Source: Rhodopseudomonas sp. (GTDB lineage Bacteria > Pseudomonadota > Alphaproteobacteria > Rhizobiales > Xanthobacteraceae). From it: a DNA stretch of 64,000 nt. Location: assembly GCA_016124795.1 (NCBI GenBank), contig WGNB01000003.1:119916-183915 (forward strand), given 5' to 3'. The notes beneath the pieces were generated by a model that saw nothing but the letters and a program-made list of their open reading frames with translations, did not search any database and was not told where the DNA came from. The position numbers were made by a program, and so were the translations under genes. This document shows, one piece after another, positions 25,969-34,020 of the stretch. Positions within the stretch are counted from its first letter, which is position 1. Every line of letters starts with the position of its first letter.

Positions 25969-27696
25969 TTGTTCCGCTTTACCGGTTTTACGCTTGACCG
26001 GCAACGCGCTTCGCTGCTCGGTCCTGACGGCGGAACGATCAAGCTGCGGCCGAAAACCTTCGACATGCTATGCCTGTTCGCGGAGAACCCACGGCGGGTG
26101 ATCAGCAAACAGGAGCTGATGGCGGCCATCTGGCCCAACGTCCGTATCGGCGAAGACGGCCTGTTCCAATGCATCCGTGAGATCCGGGCCGCCCTCGGCG
26201 ACGAAGACCGAACGCTTGTGAAGCTGGTGTCGGGCCGCGGCTATATTTTTGAAGCCGACGTGTCCGCCGGATTAACCGACACTCAGCCGGCTCCGGAAGC
26301 GGCCAGGACGGCGACGCCGGATGGCCCCACCGCCGCGACGCAAACGCCGCCGACCGCAGAACCCGCCCCGACACAACTCTTTCGCCAACCGAAGCGCCTG
26401 CCGCTGACCCTTGTGCCGGTCTTCGGTCTCGGTGCCTTCGCGGCTATCGCCATCCCGTTTTTAAGCCCGCGGCTTTCGCCACAACCGGCCCTGCCGAGCA
26501 TCATGGTGATGCCGATCAACGTCGCGACGTCCAACGGTGCCGCCGAAAAAATCGCGACCGGCGCGACCGATCGCCTGATCGACGGCCTCGCCAGGATCGA
26601 CGGCATCAGGGTCGTGCTGCCGCCAAAGACGACGGCCGATCGCAAAGCCACGACGACAAACCAACAGGCGGATTATGTCGTCAATGCCGATTTGCGCGAC
26701 CGCGACCATGCTTGGACGCTGGAGACCCGGTTGATCCAGACGGCGACCGGAACCGTGGTGCCCATTGAATCTCCCGCGGTCGAGGTGGACGACGCCGATC
26801 CCCAACTCACGCAGTCGCGGCTGGCGGCAGCGCTCGGTCATCCGCTGGCCCTACGGCTTAACGAACTTCTCGACTCCGGCCCGCGCCCGACCTCGGCTGC
26901 CCAGGACACCACGCAAGGCGCCGCCAAGGTCGTCATCGGCCAGGCCATCGCGTCGATAAATCAAACATCGCGGGAGCGGTTTTCCGCCGCCCAGACGATG
27001 CTGGAAAAGGCGCTGGCCGACGACCGCGACAACGCCGACCTCGCCATCGCACTTGCTTCGCTTCAACTGCGCGGCATTCAACTCGTCTGGTACAGCCCGG
27101 CGGACGCGGCCGTCGCCGAGACAAAGGCCAAATCGACGCTTGAGCATGCCCTCAAGAACCGGCCCGCTTATATACCCGCACTCGAGGCTTATTGCCGCTT
27201 TCTGGCGACAACAAATCAATTCGTCTCGAGCCTGGTCGCTTGCGCGCGTGTGTTGAGCTTCGATCCGTGGAACGGCTTAGCGCTATACCACACAGGCCTG
27301 GTCCAGGTTCAACTCGGACGTTTCGACGACGCACTGAACGCCTTCAAGCAAGCCGACCGCTACGATACCCCGCAGGTGTCGCGCTGGACCTGGCTGCTCG
27401 GCGCCGGTCTCACGCTCGCGGTCATGCATCGCTACGAAGACGCGGTGCCGTGGCTGAAGCGCTCGCTGGCGATTACCCCCGGCAGCGGCCGCACATTCAT
27501 GCTGCTTGCCGCCGCCTATCAACGCCTCGGCCACACCGCCGAAGCAAAGGCAGCGCTGGCCCAAGGCATGCAGCTACGACCGGGCTCGACGGCGAAGAAT
27601 ATTTCGCTGCCGACAAAGAATGCCAGCCCGGTTTTTCTCGACGCGGCCAAAGACATCAAGAACGCCCTGGTCGAAATCGGGTTACCGGAGCGCTAA
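25969..27696 (+). CDS. CadC-like winged-helix membrane regulator with TPR-like C-terminus
   Basis: A membrane-anchored, one-component transcription factor of the ToxR/CadC type, about 575 residues. The N-terminal OmpR/PhoB-type winged helix reads LRPKTFDMLCLFAENP, SKQELMAAIWP and VSGRGYIFEA. A Pro/Ala/Thr-rich linker follows, then one hydrophobic segment (LTLVPVFGLGAFAAIAIPFL). The periplasmic part has the adenylate-cyclase-associated pattern SIMVMPINVATSNG, then TPR-like helices toward the C-terminus (PWNGLALYHTGLVQVQLGRF). The TTG at 25969, just behind ggaggg, fits the family N-terminus; GTG at 25906 or 25831 are longer alternatives. Signal and target genes are unknown. Confidence 0.82.
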   Translation: MFRFTGFTLDRQRASLLGPDGGTIKLRPKTFDMLCLFAENPRRVISKQELMAAIWPNVRIGEDGLFQCIREIRAALGDEDRTLVKLVSGRGYIFEADVSAGLTDTQPAPEAARTATPDGPTAATQTPPTAEPAPTQLFRQPKRLPLTLVPVFGLGAFAAIAIPFLSPRLSPQPALPSIMVMPINVATSNGAAEKIATGATDRLIDGLARIDGIRVVLPPKTTADRKATTTNQQADYVVNADLRDRDHAWTLETRLIQTATGTVVPIESPAVEVDDADPQLTQSRLAAALGHPLALRLNELLDSGPRPTSAAQDTTQGAAKVVIGQAIASINQTSRERFSAAQTMLEKALADDRDNADLAIALASLQLRGIQLVWYSPADAAVAETKAKSTLEHALKNRPAYIPALEAYCRFLATTNQFVSSLVACARVLSFDPWNGLALYHTGLVQVQLGRFDDALNAFKQADRYDTPQVSRWTWLLGAGLTLAVMHRYEDAVPWLKRSLAITPGSGRTFMLLAAAYQRLGHTAEAKAALAQGMQLRPGSTAKNISLPTKNASPVFLDAAKDIKNALVEIGLPER

Positions 27697-27796
27697 CGAT
27701 CTAACGATAGCCTCGGACTTTGCGCGAAGTCGGTTCCGCCGTCGTTGAACCGCAACGCTTGACCGCCCACGCAGGACGGTGGGATCGCCGCGCAGG

Positions 27797-28588
27797 TCAT
27801 CCCTCGCTGGCGGTCACGCCCAGCCGGACCTCGGCTTCGATCAACTTCCAGATATGATCGACAAGACCGACGAATTCCGGTGTCCGCTTGAGTTCAAGGT
27901 CGCGCGGGCGCGGCAGATCGATCTTGATCTCCTCGCGCACTGTACCCGGCCTCGCGCTGAAAATAATCACGCGATCCGACAGGAAAACGGCCTCGTCGAT
28001 CTGGTGCGTAATCAGCAGCACCGTCTTGCGGCTCTCCTGCCAGATCTTGAGCAATTCCGTCTGCATGATTTCGCGGGTCTGTGCATCGAGCGCCGCGAAC
28101 GGCTCATCGAGCAACAGGATGCGCGGATCGACCGCCAGGGCGCGCGCGACATTGACCCGTTGACGCATGCCCCCGGAAAGCTGATGCGGATAATGACTTT
28201 CAAACCCGGCCAAACCGGTCATGGCAACAAAACGCTCGGCGACTTTCGACGCCTGCGGCCATGGGCTCTTCGCCAGGGTCAGTCCATAGGCGACGTTCTC
28301 GATCACCGTCTTCCACGGCAACAGCGAATCCTGCTGAAACACCATGGCGCGGTCGCGCCCCGGCTTTTCAACCCGGGCATCGTCGACAAACACGGCCCCT
28401 TTGGTCGGCTCCAACAGACCGTCGATGATACGCAGCAGAGTCGATTTTCCGCTGCCGCTGGCGCCAACGATGGAGACGAACTCGCCCTCTTCGATGCTGA
28501 AATTAATGCCGCGCAGCGCTTCGACCGCGGTCTTGCCACGACGTGAGAAGATCTTGTCGACGTTGTCGACGCGAAGCAAAGCGGTCAT
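27797..28588 (-). CDS. ABC importer ATPase (SsuB/TauB-like)
   Basis: ATPase of the nitrate/sulfonate/taurine-type importer class, 263 residues. Walker A GASGSGKST, Q-loop VFQQDSLLPW (typical of this class), signature LSGGMRQRV, Walker B LLLDEPFAALD and H-loop LLITHQIDEA are all present. The ATG at 28588 overlaps the stop of the permease gene (atga). It is the last gene of the minus-strand operon with binding protein, G3E GTPase, amidohydrolase and permease. Confidence 0.93.
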   Translation of the reverse strand: MTALLRVDNVDKIFSRRGKTAVEALRGINFSIEEGEFVSIVGASGSGKSTLLRIIDGLLEPTKGAVFVDDARVEKPGRDRAMVFQQDSLLPWKTVIENVAYGLTLAKSPWPQASKVAERFVAMTGLAGFESHYPHQLSGGMRQRVNVARALAVDPRILLLDEPFAALDAQTREIMQTELLKIWQESRKTVLLITHQIDEAVFLSDRVIIFSARPGTVREEIKIDLPRPRDLELKRTPEFVGLVDHIWKLIEAEVRLGVTASEG

Positions 28589-29367
28589 TCCTGCCTCCAC
28601 GGGGCCAAATGACGCTCGAGCGCGGCAAAGGACACGCTGCCGATCAACCCCATCGCGCCCAACACAAAGACGTAGCCAAGGACACGCGCCGTATCGAAAG
28701 TCTGGCTCGCCGACAGAATGGCGAAGCCGAAGCCGGCAAACGAGCCGAAAAACTCGGCGACCACGATACCGACAAGCGCCCGCGCCCAGGCCACGCGCAC
28801 GCCGCTGACGATGAACGGCAACGCGTAAGGAAAGGTCACCGTGGTGAATATCTGCAACTTGGTCGCGTTGAACGAGCGCGCCGCCTCGATCAGCGGCTTA
28901 TCCGCCGCCCGCAAGCCGGCCTCGGTGGTAACCACCACCGGAAACACCGCAACCATCAGCACCAACACGAACTTCGAGGCAAAGCCGAGCCCGAGCCACG
29001 CGACGAACAACGGCGCCAGCGCGATGATCGGCACCGAATTCAACGCGCTCAGCACCGGACCGCCGGTCAGCGACAGCAGCCGGCTCGACGCCAGCGCCAG
29101 ACCGATGACGATGCCGATGGCAACCGACACCAGGAACGACGACACTACGGCTGTCACGGTCGCAACCGCGTTGGTCCACAAATCGCCATTCTGAATTTCA
29201 TGAAACAGCGCGACCGCGACATCGGCCGGCGGCACCAGCAGCAGCCGGTTGGTGACGAACAGCGACACGACCTGCCAGAGCACCAGCACGCAGATCGCCG
29301 ACAACAGGACACGCAGCAGCGACGCCAGCCGCGTGTCCTGTTCGAGGAAGTCGAATATCGGTCGCAC
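28585..29367 (-). CDS. ABC importer permease (SsuC/TauC-like)
   Basis: Inner-membrane permease, 260 residues, about six hydrophobic segments. The EAA-type ATPase-contact loop is read in EAARSFNATKLQIFTTVTFP. It pairs with the ATPase downstream and the NMT1/SsuA-like binding protein three genes upstream. The gene starts 23 bases after the amidohydrolase gene. Confidence 0.92.
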   Translation of the reverse strand: MRPIFDFLEQDTRLASLLRVLLSAICVLVLWQVVSLFVTNRLLLVPPADVAVALFHEIQNGDLWTNAVATVTAVVSSFLVSVAIGIVIGLALASSRLLSLTGGPVLSALNSVPIIALAPLFVAWLGLGFASKFVLVLMVAVFPVVVTTEAGLRAADKPLIEAARSFNATKLQIFTTVTFPYALPFIVSGVRVAWARALVGIVVAEFFGSFAGFGFAILSASQTFDTARVLGYVFVLGAMGLIGSVSFAALERHLAPWRQE

Positions 29368-29390
29368 GGGAAAGCCTTTCGCTCTCTGGA

Positions 29391-30785
29391 TCAGCCCGGA
29401 TACTGGGCGCGCGCCTGCTTGCCCCAGCCCTTTTCACCGACGACCACGCCATCCTTGTACACGGTCTTGCCGCGGACGATGGTCCGGACCGGCTTGCCCT
29501 TCACCTTGCGCCCGGCATAGGGGCTCCAGCCGGTGAGGCTCAGCACGTCGGCGTCGCGGATTTCATATTCACGCTCGAGGTCGACCAGCACAAGATCGGC
29601 ATGGTGCCCCGGCACGAGATCGCCCTTCTTCTCGATGCCGAAGATACGCGCCGGCGCCGTCGACGTCGCCTCGATCACCCGCTCGAGCGGAATCTTGCCC
29701 TCCTGCGCGGCGGTCAGGAACATGCTGAGATAGAACTGGGTCGACGGCGTGCCGGTGTGCGCCTTCCAGCCATCGGTCCAGCCGATTTCCTTTTCCTCGC
29801 GGGTATGCGGCGCGTGGTCGGTGGCGACGATGTCGATGGTGCCGTCGTTAAGACCTTCCCAGAGGCTGGGCACGTTCTTTTCCGGCACCCAGTACGACAA
29901 GGCGTAGGAGCCGAGCCGCTGGATCGCCGACCAGTCGCAGCCCAGGAACAGCGCCCAGGGATTGATCTCGCAGGTCACGCGCTGGCCGGCGGCCTTGGCC
30001 TTGCGGATCAGCTCGACGCTGCCGGCGGTCTGGGTGTGCAGAATATGCAGGTGGCAGCCGGCCGCCCGCTGCAAGCGCAGCAAGGTGGCGATCGCGGTTT
30101 CCCAGATGACGCCGTCGTGCGCGGCATAGGCCTTGGCGTAAGCCAGCGCATCGCGCTGCTGGCGCTCCCAGAAGCCCTTCTCGATCACATCCATCAGCGC
30201 CTGATCGTGCGGATGCACCATCAGCGGCACATTGACCTTCGCGCAATGCTGCATGATCTCGAGAATCTTGCCGTGATCGTGGACGCCGATGCCCGGCATG
30301 TGCGGATAACTGCGGCCGGTATCGACCACCATGAAGATCTTGAAGGCGGCAATGCCCTGATCCGCCATCAACGGGATCTGATCCTCGATCGTCGGCGCCG
30401 GGTTGAAGTTCCAGTCGACGACGGCATCGCGCTCGTAGATCGCGAACTGCTTCTTCAGCAGCGCCAGCGAATTCGGCGGCGGCGTTACATTCGGCATCGC
30501 GACCGAAGTCGTCACACCGCCGGCGGCGCATTGTTGGGTCGATGTGTAGATCGTATCCTTGTATTCGAAGCCCGGCTCACTGCCCTCGCGGTGATGCGAA
30601 TGCATGTCGATCACGCCCGGAATGACCGCCAGACCGCCGGCATCGATCACTTCCCTGGCCTGCGGCTCCTGACCGGTGGCGTAGACACCGGCGATCAAAC
30701 CGTCCTTGATGCCAATCGAGCCGTAGCTCTGGCCCGTCGCGGTAATCAAACGGCCATTGCGAATAACACTGTCCATCGTCGTCAC
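29391..30785 (-). CDS. Cyclic amidohydrolase (dihydroorotase/hydantoinase/allantoinase type)
   Basis: A 464-residue metal-dependent amidohydrolase of the dihydroorotase-hydantoinase branch, which opens cyclic amides. The metal ligands can be followed: HSH at 62-64 in DMHSHH, the Lys that is carboxylated in AAFKIFM (Lys149), HPHD, HILHTQ and the catalytic Asp in ATDHAPH. The full set implies an active binuclear enzyme. It lies within an ABC-importer operon next to a G3E metallochaperone, so it likely acts on the imported compound (a hydantoin, dihydropyrimidine or ureide). Allantoinase is the main alternative; sequence alone does not decide. Confidence 0.87.
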   Translation of the reverse strand: MTTMDSVIRNGRLITATGQSYGSIGIKDGLIAGVYATGQEPQAREVIDAGGLAVIPGVIDMHSHHREGSEPGFEYKDTIYTSTQQCAAGGVTTSVAMPNVTPPPNSLALLKKQFAIYERDAVVDWNFNPAPTIEDQIPLMADQGIAAFKIFMVVDTGRSYPHMPGIGVHDHGKILEIMQHCAKVNVPLMVHPHDQALMDVIEKGFWERQQRDALAYAKAYAAHDGVIWETAIATLLRLQRAAGCHLHILHTQTAGSVELIRKAKAAGQRVTCEINPWALFLGCDWSAIQRLGSYALSYWVPEKNVPSLWEGLNDGTIDIVATDHAPHTREEKEIGWTDGWKAHTGTPSTQFYLSMFLTAAQEGKIPLERVIEATSTAPARIFGIEKKGDLVPGHHADLVLVDLEREYEIRDADVLSLTGWSPYAGRKVKGKPVRTIVRGKTVYKDGVVVGEKGWGKQARAQYPG

Positions 30786-30818
30786 TTTCTCCTGAAAATC
30801 CGAAGCCGATTATTCGTT

Positions 30819-31895
30819 CTAGGCAGCCGAGGCGCCGGACGGCGCCCGCTGCTGGATGGTCGCCAGCACTTCCTCGACGAAAGCGCGCGACATGTTGCGG
30901 GTGATGAAGACGATGCGCGATTTATGCGCACCCTCGGGCCAGACCGGCAGTTCGAAAGGCGGGTGAAACAGGCTCTGGACCGCCTGCACCACGATCGGAC
31001 GCTCACGGCCCGCGATGTCTAGAATGCCCTTGACGCGCAGCAGGTCCTCGCCGTGCCCGAGCACCAGGGCATCGAGCCAATTGGCGACATGCTCCCATTG
31101 CAGCGGCTTGTCGAAATCCAGCACGAAGGATGCGATCGCGGCACTGTGCCGATTGATGTCGTGCGTGTGATGGTGGTGGTGATGGCCGCCGTGGCCGCCC
31201 TCGTCGCCTTGCGCATGCTGCTCGGCCTGCAGCCACCGCGCGACGTCCGGCGTCTTGGTCGCCGGATCGTAAATATCGATCGTCGCCAGGTCCGAAGGCG
31301 CCGGCATCTTGTCGAGCGACGACGCATGCAACCGCGCGCCCGGATTGAGCCGCTTGAGTTCGGCCACGATCCGATCGGCCGATGCTGCGTCGATGTCGGT
31401 CTTGGTGATGACGATCTCGTCCGCCACCGCGGCCTGCTTCACCGATTCCGGATGCTCGGCCAGGGTCCGCGCGCCATTGACGGCATCGACCGTGGTGACC
31501 ACCTGATGCAGCCTGAACCGGCGCGACACCGGGAAGGTCATCAGGGCCTGAATGACGGGCGCCGGATCGGCCAGACCGGTGGTTTCGATAATGACCCGAT
31601 CGAAAGCCCGAACCTCGCCCTTCTCGCGCGACACGATCAGCTCGCGCAAGGTGTCAACCAGATCGCCGCGTACCGTGCAGCAGAGACAACCGGTCGACAG
31701 CTCGATCGTGTTGTCGCTGCTGGACGCAATCAGCGCATGGTCGATGCCGATCTCGCCGAACTCGTTGACGATCACCGCGGCATTGGCGAGTTCCGGCGAC
31801 CGGAGCCAGGCGTTCAGCAGCGTCGTCTTGCCGCTTCCGAGAAAGCCTGTCAGCAGCGTCACGGGAAGGCGATCGTCGTTCGGGTTCACCGGCAT
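30819..31895 (-). CDS. G3E GTPase metallochaperone (CobW/COG0523 family) with His-rich segment
   Basis: A 358-residue P-loop GTPase of the COG0523 family, whose members insert metals (Zn, Co, Fe) into client enzymes. Walker A is GFLGSGKTT (about 17-25), the family metal motif CLCC is at 70-73, Walker B-like ETTGLADP and the guanine motif TKTD follow. A metal-binding His stretch GGHGGHHHHHHTHD lies near residues 234-247, before the C-terminal domain. It is encoded between a binding-protein gene and a metal-dependent amidohydrolase in one operon; the amidohydrolase is the obvious candidate client, which is inference. Confidence 0.9.
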   Translation of the reverse strand: MPVNPNDDRLPVTLLTGFLGSGKTTLLNAWLRSPELANAAVIVNEFGEIGIDHALIASSSDNTIELSTGCLCCTVRGDLVDTLRELIVSREKGEVRAFDRVIIETTGLADPAPVIQALMTFPVSRRFRLHQVVTTVDAVNGARTLAEHPESVKQAAVADEIVITKTDIDAASADRIVAELKRLNPGARLHASSLDKMPAPSDLATIDIYDPATKTPDVARWLQAEQHAQGDEGGHGGHHHHHHTHDINRHSAAIASFVLDFDKPLQWEHVANWLDALVLGHGEDLLRVKGILDIAGRERPIVVQAVQSLFHPPFELPVWPEGAHKSRIVFITRNMSRAFVEEVLATIQQRAPSGASAA

Positions 31896-31922
31896 CGACC
31901 TTTATGTTCGCCCGACTTGGGC

Positions 31923-32891
31923 CTACTTGGCGTTCAGATAGCTGGGGTCGTAATATTTCGACAGCTGGAACGGCGGGAACTTGTCGCTCGCATTGCCGAC
32001 ATCGGCTTCGATCTTGGTAATGTTCTCGAGGCCGGCTGCCGGCACTTCGAGATTGTGGCCGATAGCCTTCTGTTCCTCGATGATGAACTTGTACGATGCG
32101 GCACAGATATCGGCCGGCGTCTTGGTATAGGCCGCCAGAATATCGATGGCCTTCTGCTTGTTCTTCGGATCGTAGATCCAGTTGGCGGCCTTTTGCAGCG
32201 CCTTGGTCAAACCGATTGCGGCGGTCCTGTTCTTGGCGGCCCAGTCCTTGTTCAGGATCAGCGGCGTCTCGACGTAATAGTCCTTGTACGTGTCGAGTAT
32301 CTTCATGCCGTCGCGAACGGCCAAGGTATCGAACGGCGCGATCAACAAGGCGCCTTTCACCTGCCCGTTGCCGAGCGCAACGACGCGGTCCTTGGAATTG
32401 GTCAGCGACACCATTTTCACATCGTTCGGATCGACGCCGCCGCGCTTGAGCTGATAGCGCAACAGATTCGCCGTGCCGCCCTGCACCGCGCCAGCGGTCA
32501 CGGTCGTGCCCTTGAGCTGCGAAATCGCGGTGACGCCTTTGCCACCGACCAGTTGAAGGATCGCCTTTTCCAGCACCGCGCCCGAGATGACGACCGGAGC
32601 GCCCTTGTCGATCGCGCGCATCACGACGTCACCGAGCGATACGCCCGCTTCAACGCTGCCGGACGATACGGCCTGCAACAGCGCCGGGCTCGAGCCCGCC
32701 CGCAGATCCTTCACGACGATATTGCGCTCTTTGTAGAAGCCCTGGTCGTTGGCGATCGCATGCAGCCAAAGCAGCGCGCTCGGCGCCAGAGTAGCCAAAC
32801 GAATCTCGGTCGGCTGCTGCGCCCGAACCGGGGCAACGGACACGACAGCGATAGCGCATAGCAAGCCTAAGCCACGAATGATTGATTTCAT
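31923..32891 (-). CDS. ABC importer binding protein (NMT1/SsuA-like)
   Basis: Periplasmic binding protein, 322 residues, with a Sec signal peptide (cleavage near VRA-QQ). The mature protein opens with EIRLATLAPSALLWLHAIAN and keeps the family pattern of a small two-lobed binding protein for nitrate, sulfonate, pyrimidine-like or aromatic compounds. It is the first gene of the minus-strand operon and faces the IclR gene across a palindrome-bearing promoter region. Ligand unknown; the co-encoded cyclic amidohydrolase points to a cyclic amide or ureide. Confidence 0.9.
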   Translation of the reverse strand: MKSIIRGLGLLCAIAVVSVAPVRAQQPTEIRLATLAPSALLWLHAIANDQGFYKERNIVVKDLRAGSSPALLQAVSSGSVEAGVSLGDVVMRAIDKGAPVVISGAVLEKAILQLVGGKGVTAISQLKGTTVTAGAVQGGTANLLRYQLKRGGVDPNDVKMVSLTNSKDRVVALGNGQVKGALLIAPFDTLAVRDGMKILDTYKDYYVETPLILNKDWAAKNRTAAIGLTKALQKAANWIYDPKNKQKAIDILAAYTKTPADICAASYKFIIEEQKAIGHNLEVPAAGLENITKIEADVGNASDKFPPFQLSKYYDPSYLNAK

Positions 32892-33014
32892 TGCGATTCT
32901 CCGCGTTGGAACGCCTGTCGAAAACGGACACGATCAGCCGGCAGGGCGAATTATTGCAGGCTGCCCGCCCAGTCGCAACACATTTCTCGATTAGTGAGAA
33001 TTTGGCTTATTCTG

Positions 33015-33027
33015 ATTAGCTGCTAAT
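33015..33027. promoter_or_regulatory. 13-bp palindrome, candidate IclR operator
   Basis: A perfect odd-length palindrome, attagctgctaat, lies in the AT-rich gap between the ABC-operon start (32891) and the IclR gene. IclR-family regulators usually bind short palindromes of this size in the shared promoter. Binding here would act on both divergent genes; assignment rests on symmetry and position. Confidence 0.6.
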
Positions 33028-33074
33028 ATTATAGCCTTGCCTTGCCCACCAAATCACCCCGGTCGATCCGATCC

Positions 33075-33842
33075 ATGAGCCGTCCACACCCGCTTCTCGC
33101 TATCCTGCAACTCTACGAACAAGGCCGGACCGTCTGGACGGTGGAAGATATCGGCGCGGCGCTCGGCATTCCGACCAGCACGACTTATCGCCACGTCCGC
33201 GGTCTGGTGCAGGCAGGTCTCCTCGATCCGGTGACCGGCGCCGGCTATACGCTAGGCCCCGGCTTCATCCGCTACGACCGTTTGCTACGTCAGGACGACC
33301 TGCTCATCCGGGTCGCCGAGCCGGTCATGAAAGATCTGCTGGCGCGCACCAGCCAGCACGCGACGGTGATCCTGTGTCGTCGCTTCAAGGATTGCGTGAT
33401 GTGCGTCCACGAAGTGCAAGGCGCCGAACCGCACGAGGCCACCAGCTACGAACGCGGCGTCGCCATGCCGATGTTCCTTGGCGCGACCTCCAAGGTCATC
33501 CTGGCCAACCTGCCCGACCGCACCTTGAAAAGCGCCTATCTCGACAATGAAGAGACGATCAAGAAGACGCTGAAGGTATCCGACTGGAAAACCTTCAAGG
33601 AGCAGTTTCGCGCCATCAAGCGCGCAGGCTATGCACTGACGGATTCGGAAGTTGCCCAGGGCCGCATCGGCTTGGCCGCGCCCATTTCGCGCGGCGGCCA
33701 GGTCATTGCCGGCATCAGTCTGGTTTCAATCCCGCGCAAAACCGGCGACGTCCGAATGAATGAATATATCGCCAGCGTCAAATTCGCCGCCGCAACGATA
33801 TCGCAGGGTATCTCAACTGAACGACAGGTCATTTCACGCTAG
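33075..33842 (+). CDS. IclR-family transcriptional regulator
   Basis: A roughly 255-residue IclR regulator. The N-terminal winged helix reads VEDIGAALGIPTSTTYRHVRGL, and the C-terminal effector domain has the family TSxHAT-like pattern (TSQHATVILCRR) and GRIGLAAPISRGGQVIAGISL. The ATG at 33075 gives the usual family N-terminus; an upstream in-frame TTG (33042) is possible. It is divergent from the amidohydrolase/ABC operon and presumably controls it in response to the imported compound or its product. Confidence 0.9.
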   Translation: MSRPHPLLAILQLYEQGRTVWTVEDIGAALGIPTSTTYRHVRGLVQAGLLDPVTGAGYTLGPGFIRYDRLLRQDDLLIRVAEPVMKDLLARTSQHATVILCRRFKDCVMCVHEVQGAEPHEATSYERGVAMPMFLGATSKVILANLPDRTLKSAYLDNEETIKKTLKVSDWKTFKEQFRAIKRAGYALTDSEVAQGRIGLAAPISRGGQVIAGISLVSIPRKTGDVRMNEYIASVKFAAATISQGISTERQVISR

Positions 33843-33974
33843 ACGACCGCCCCGCCCGGCAGCATCGGCATTGTCGTGCTCATGCTAACCGGGATCGGCT
33901 TTCCCGCGACCGTCCACGTCAAAACCCGACATGCGATTTCAAGTCGCTCAGGCACCGCCACGCGCAAACGAGGC

Positions 33975-33996
33975 GACGCGGCTATAAGACCGCGTC
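33975..33996. terminator. Inverted repeat between convergent IclR and sulfatase genes
   Basis: Perfect 7-bp arms gacgcgg (33975-33981) and ccgcgtc (33990-33996) enclose an 8-base loop in the gap between the two converging genes. No T-run follows on either strand, so it is at best a weak or Rho-assisted bidirectional terminator. Confidence 0.35.
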
Positions 33997-34020
33997 ATCC
34001 GGGCGGCCTTCATCGGTAAA

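Noticed and set aside
31053..32861. Plus-strand reading frame of 602 codons
   Set aside because: Antisense to the G3E GTPase and the SsuA-like binding protein, both with intact motifs; no recognisable domain.
33843..34020. Small gene between the IclR and sulfatase genes
   Set aside because: Only 178 bases with an inverted repeat; no credible start or domain.
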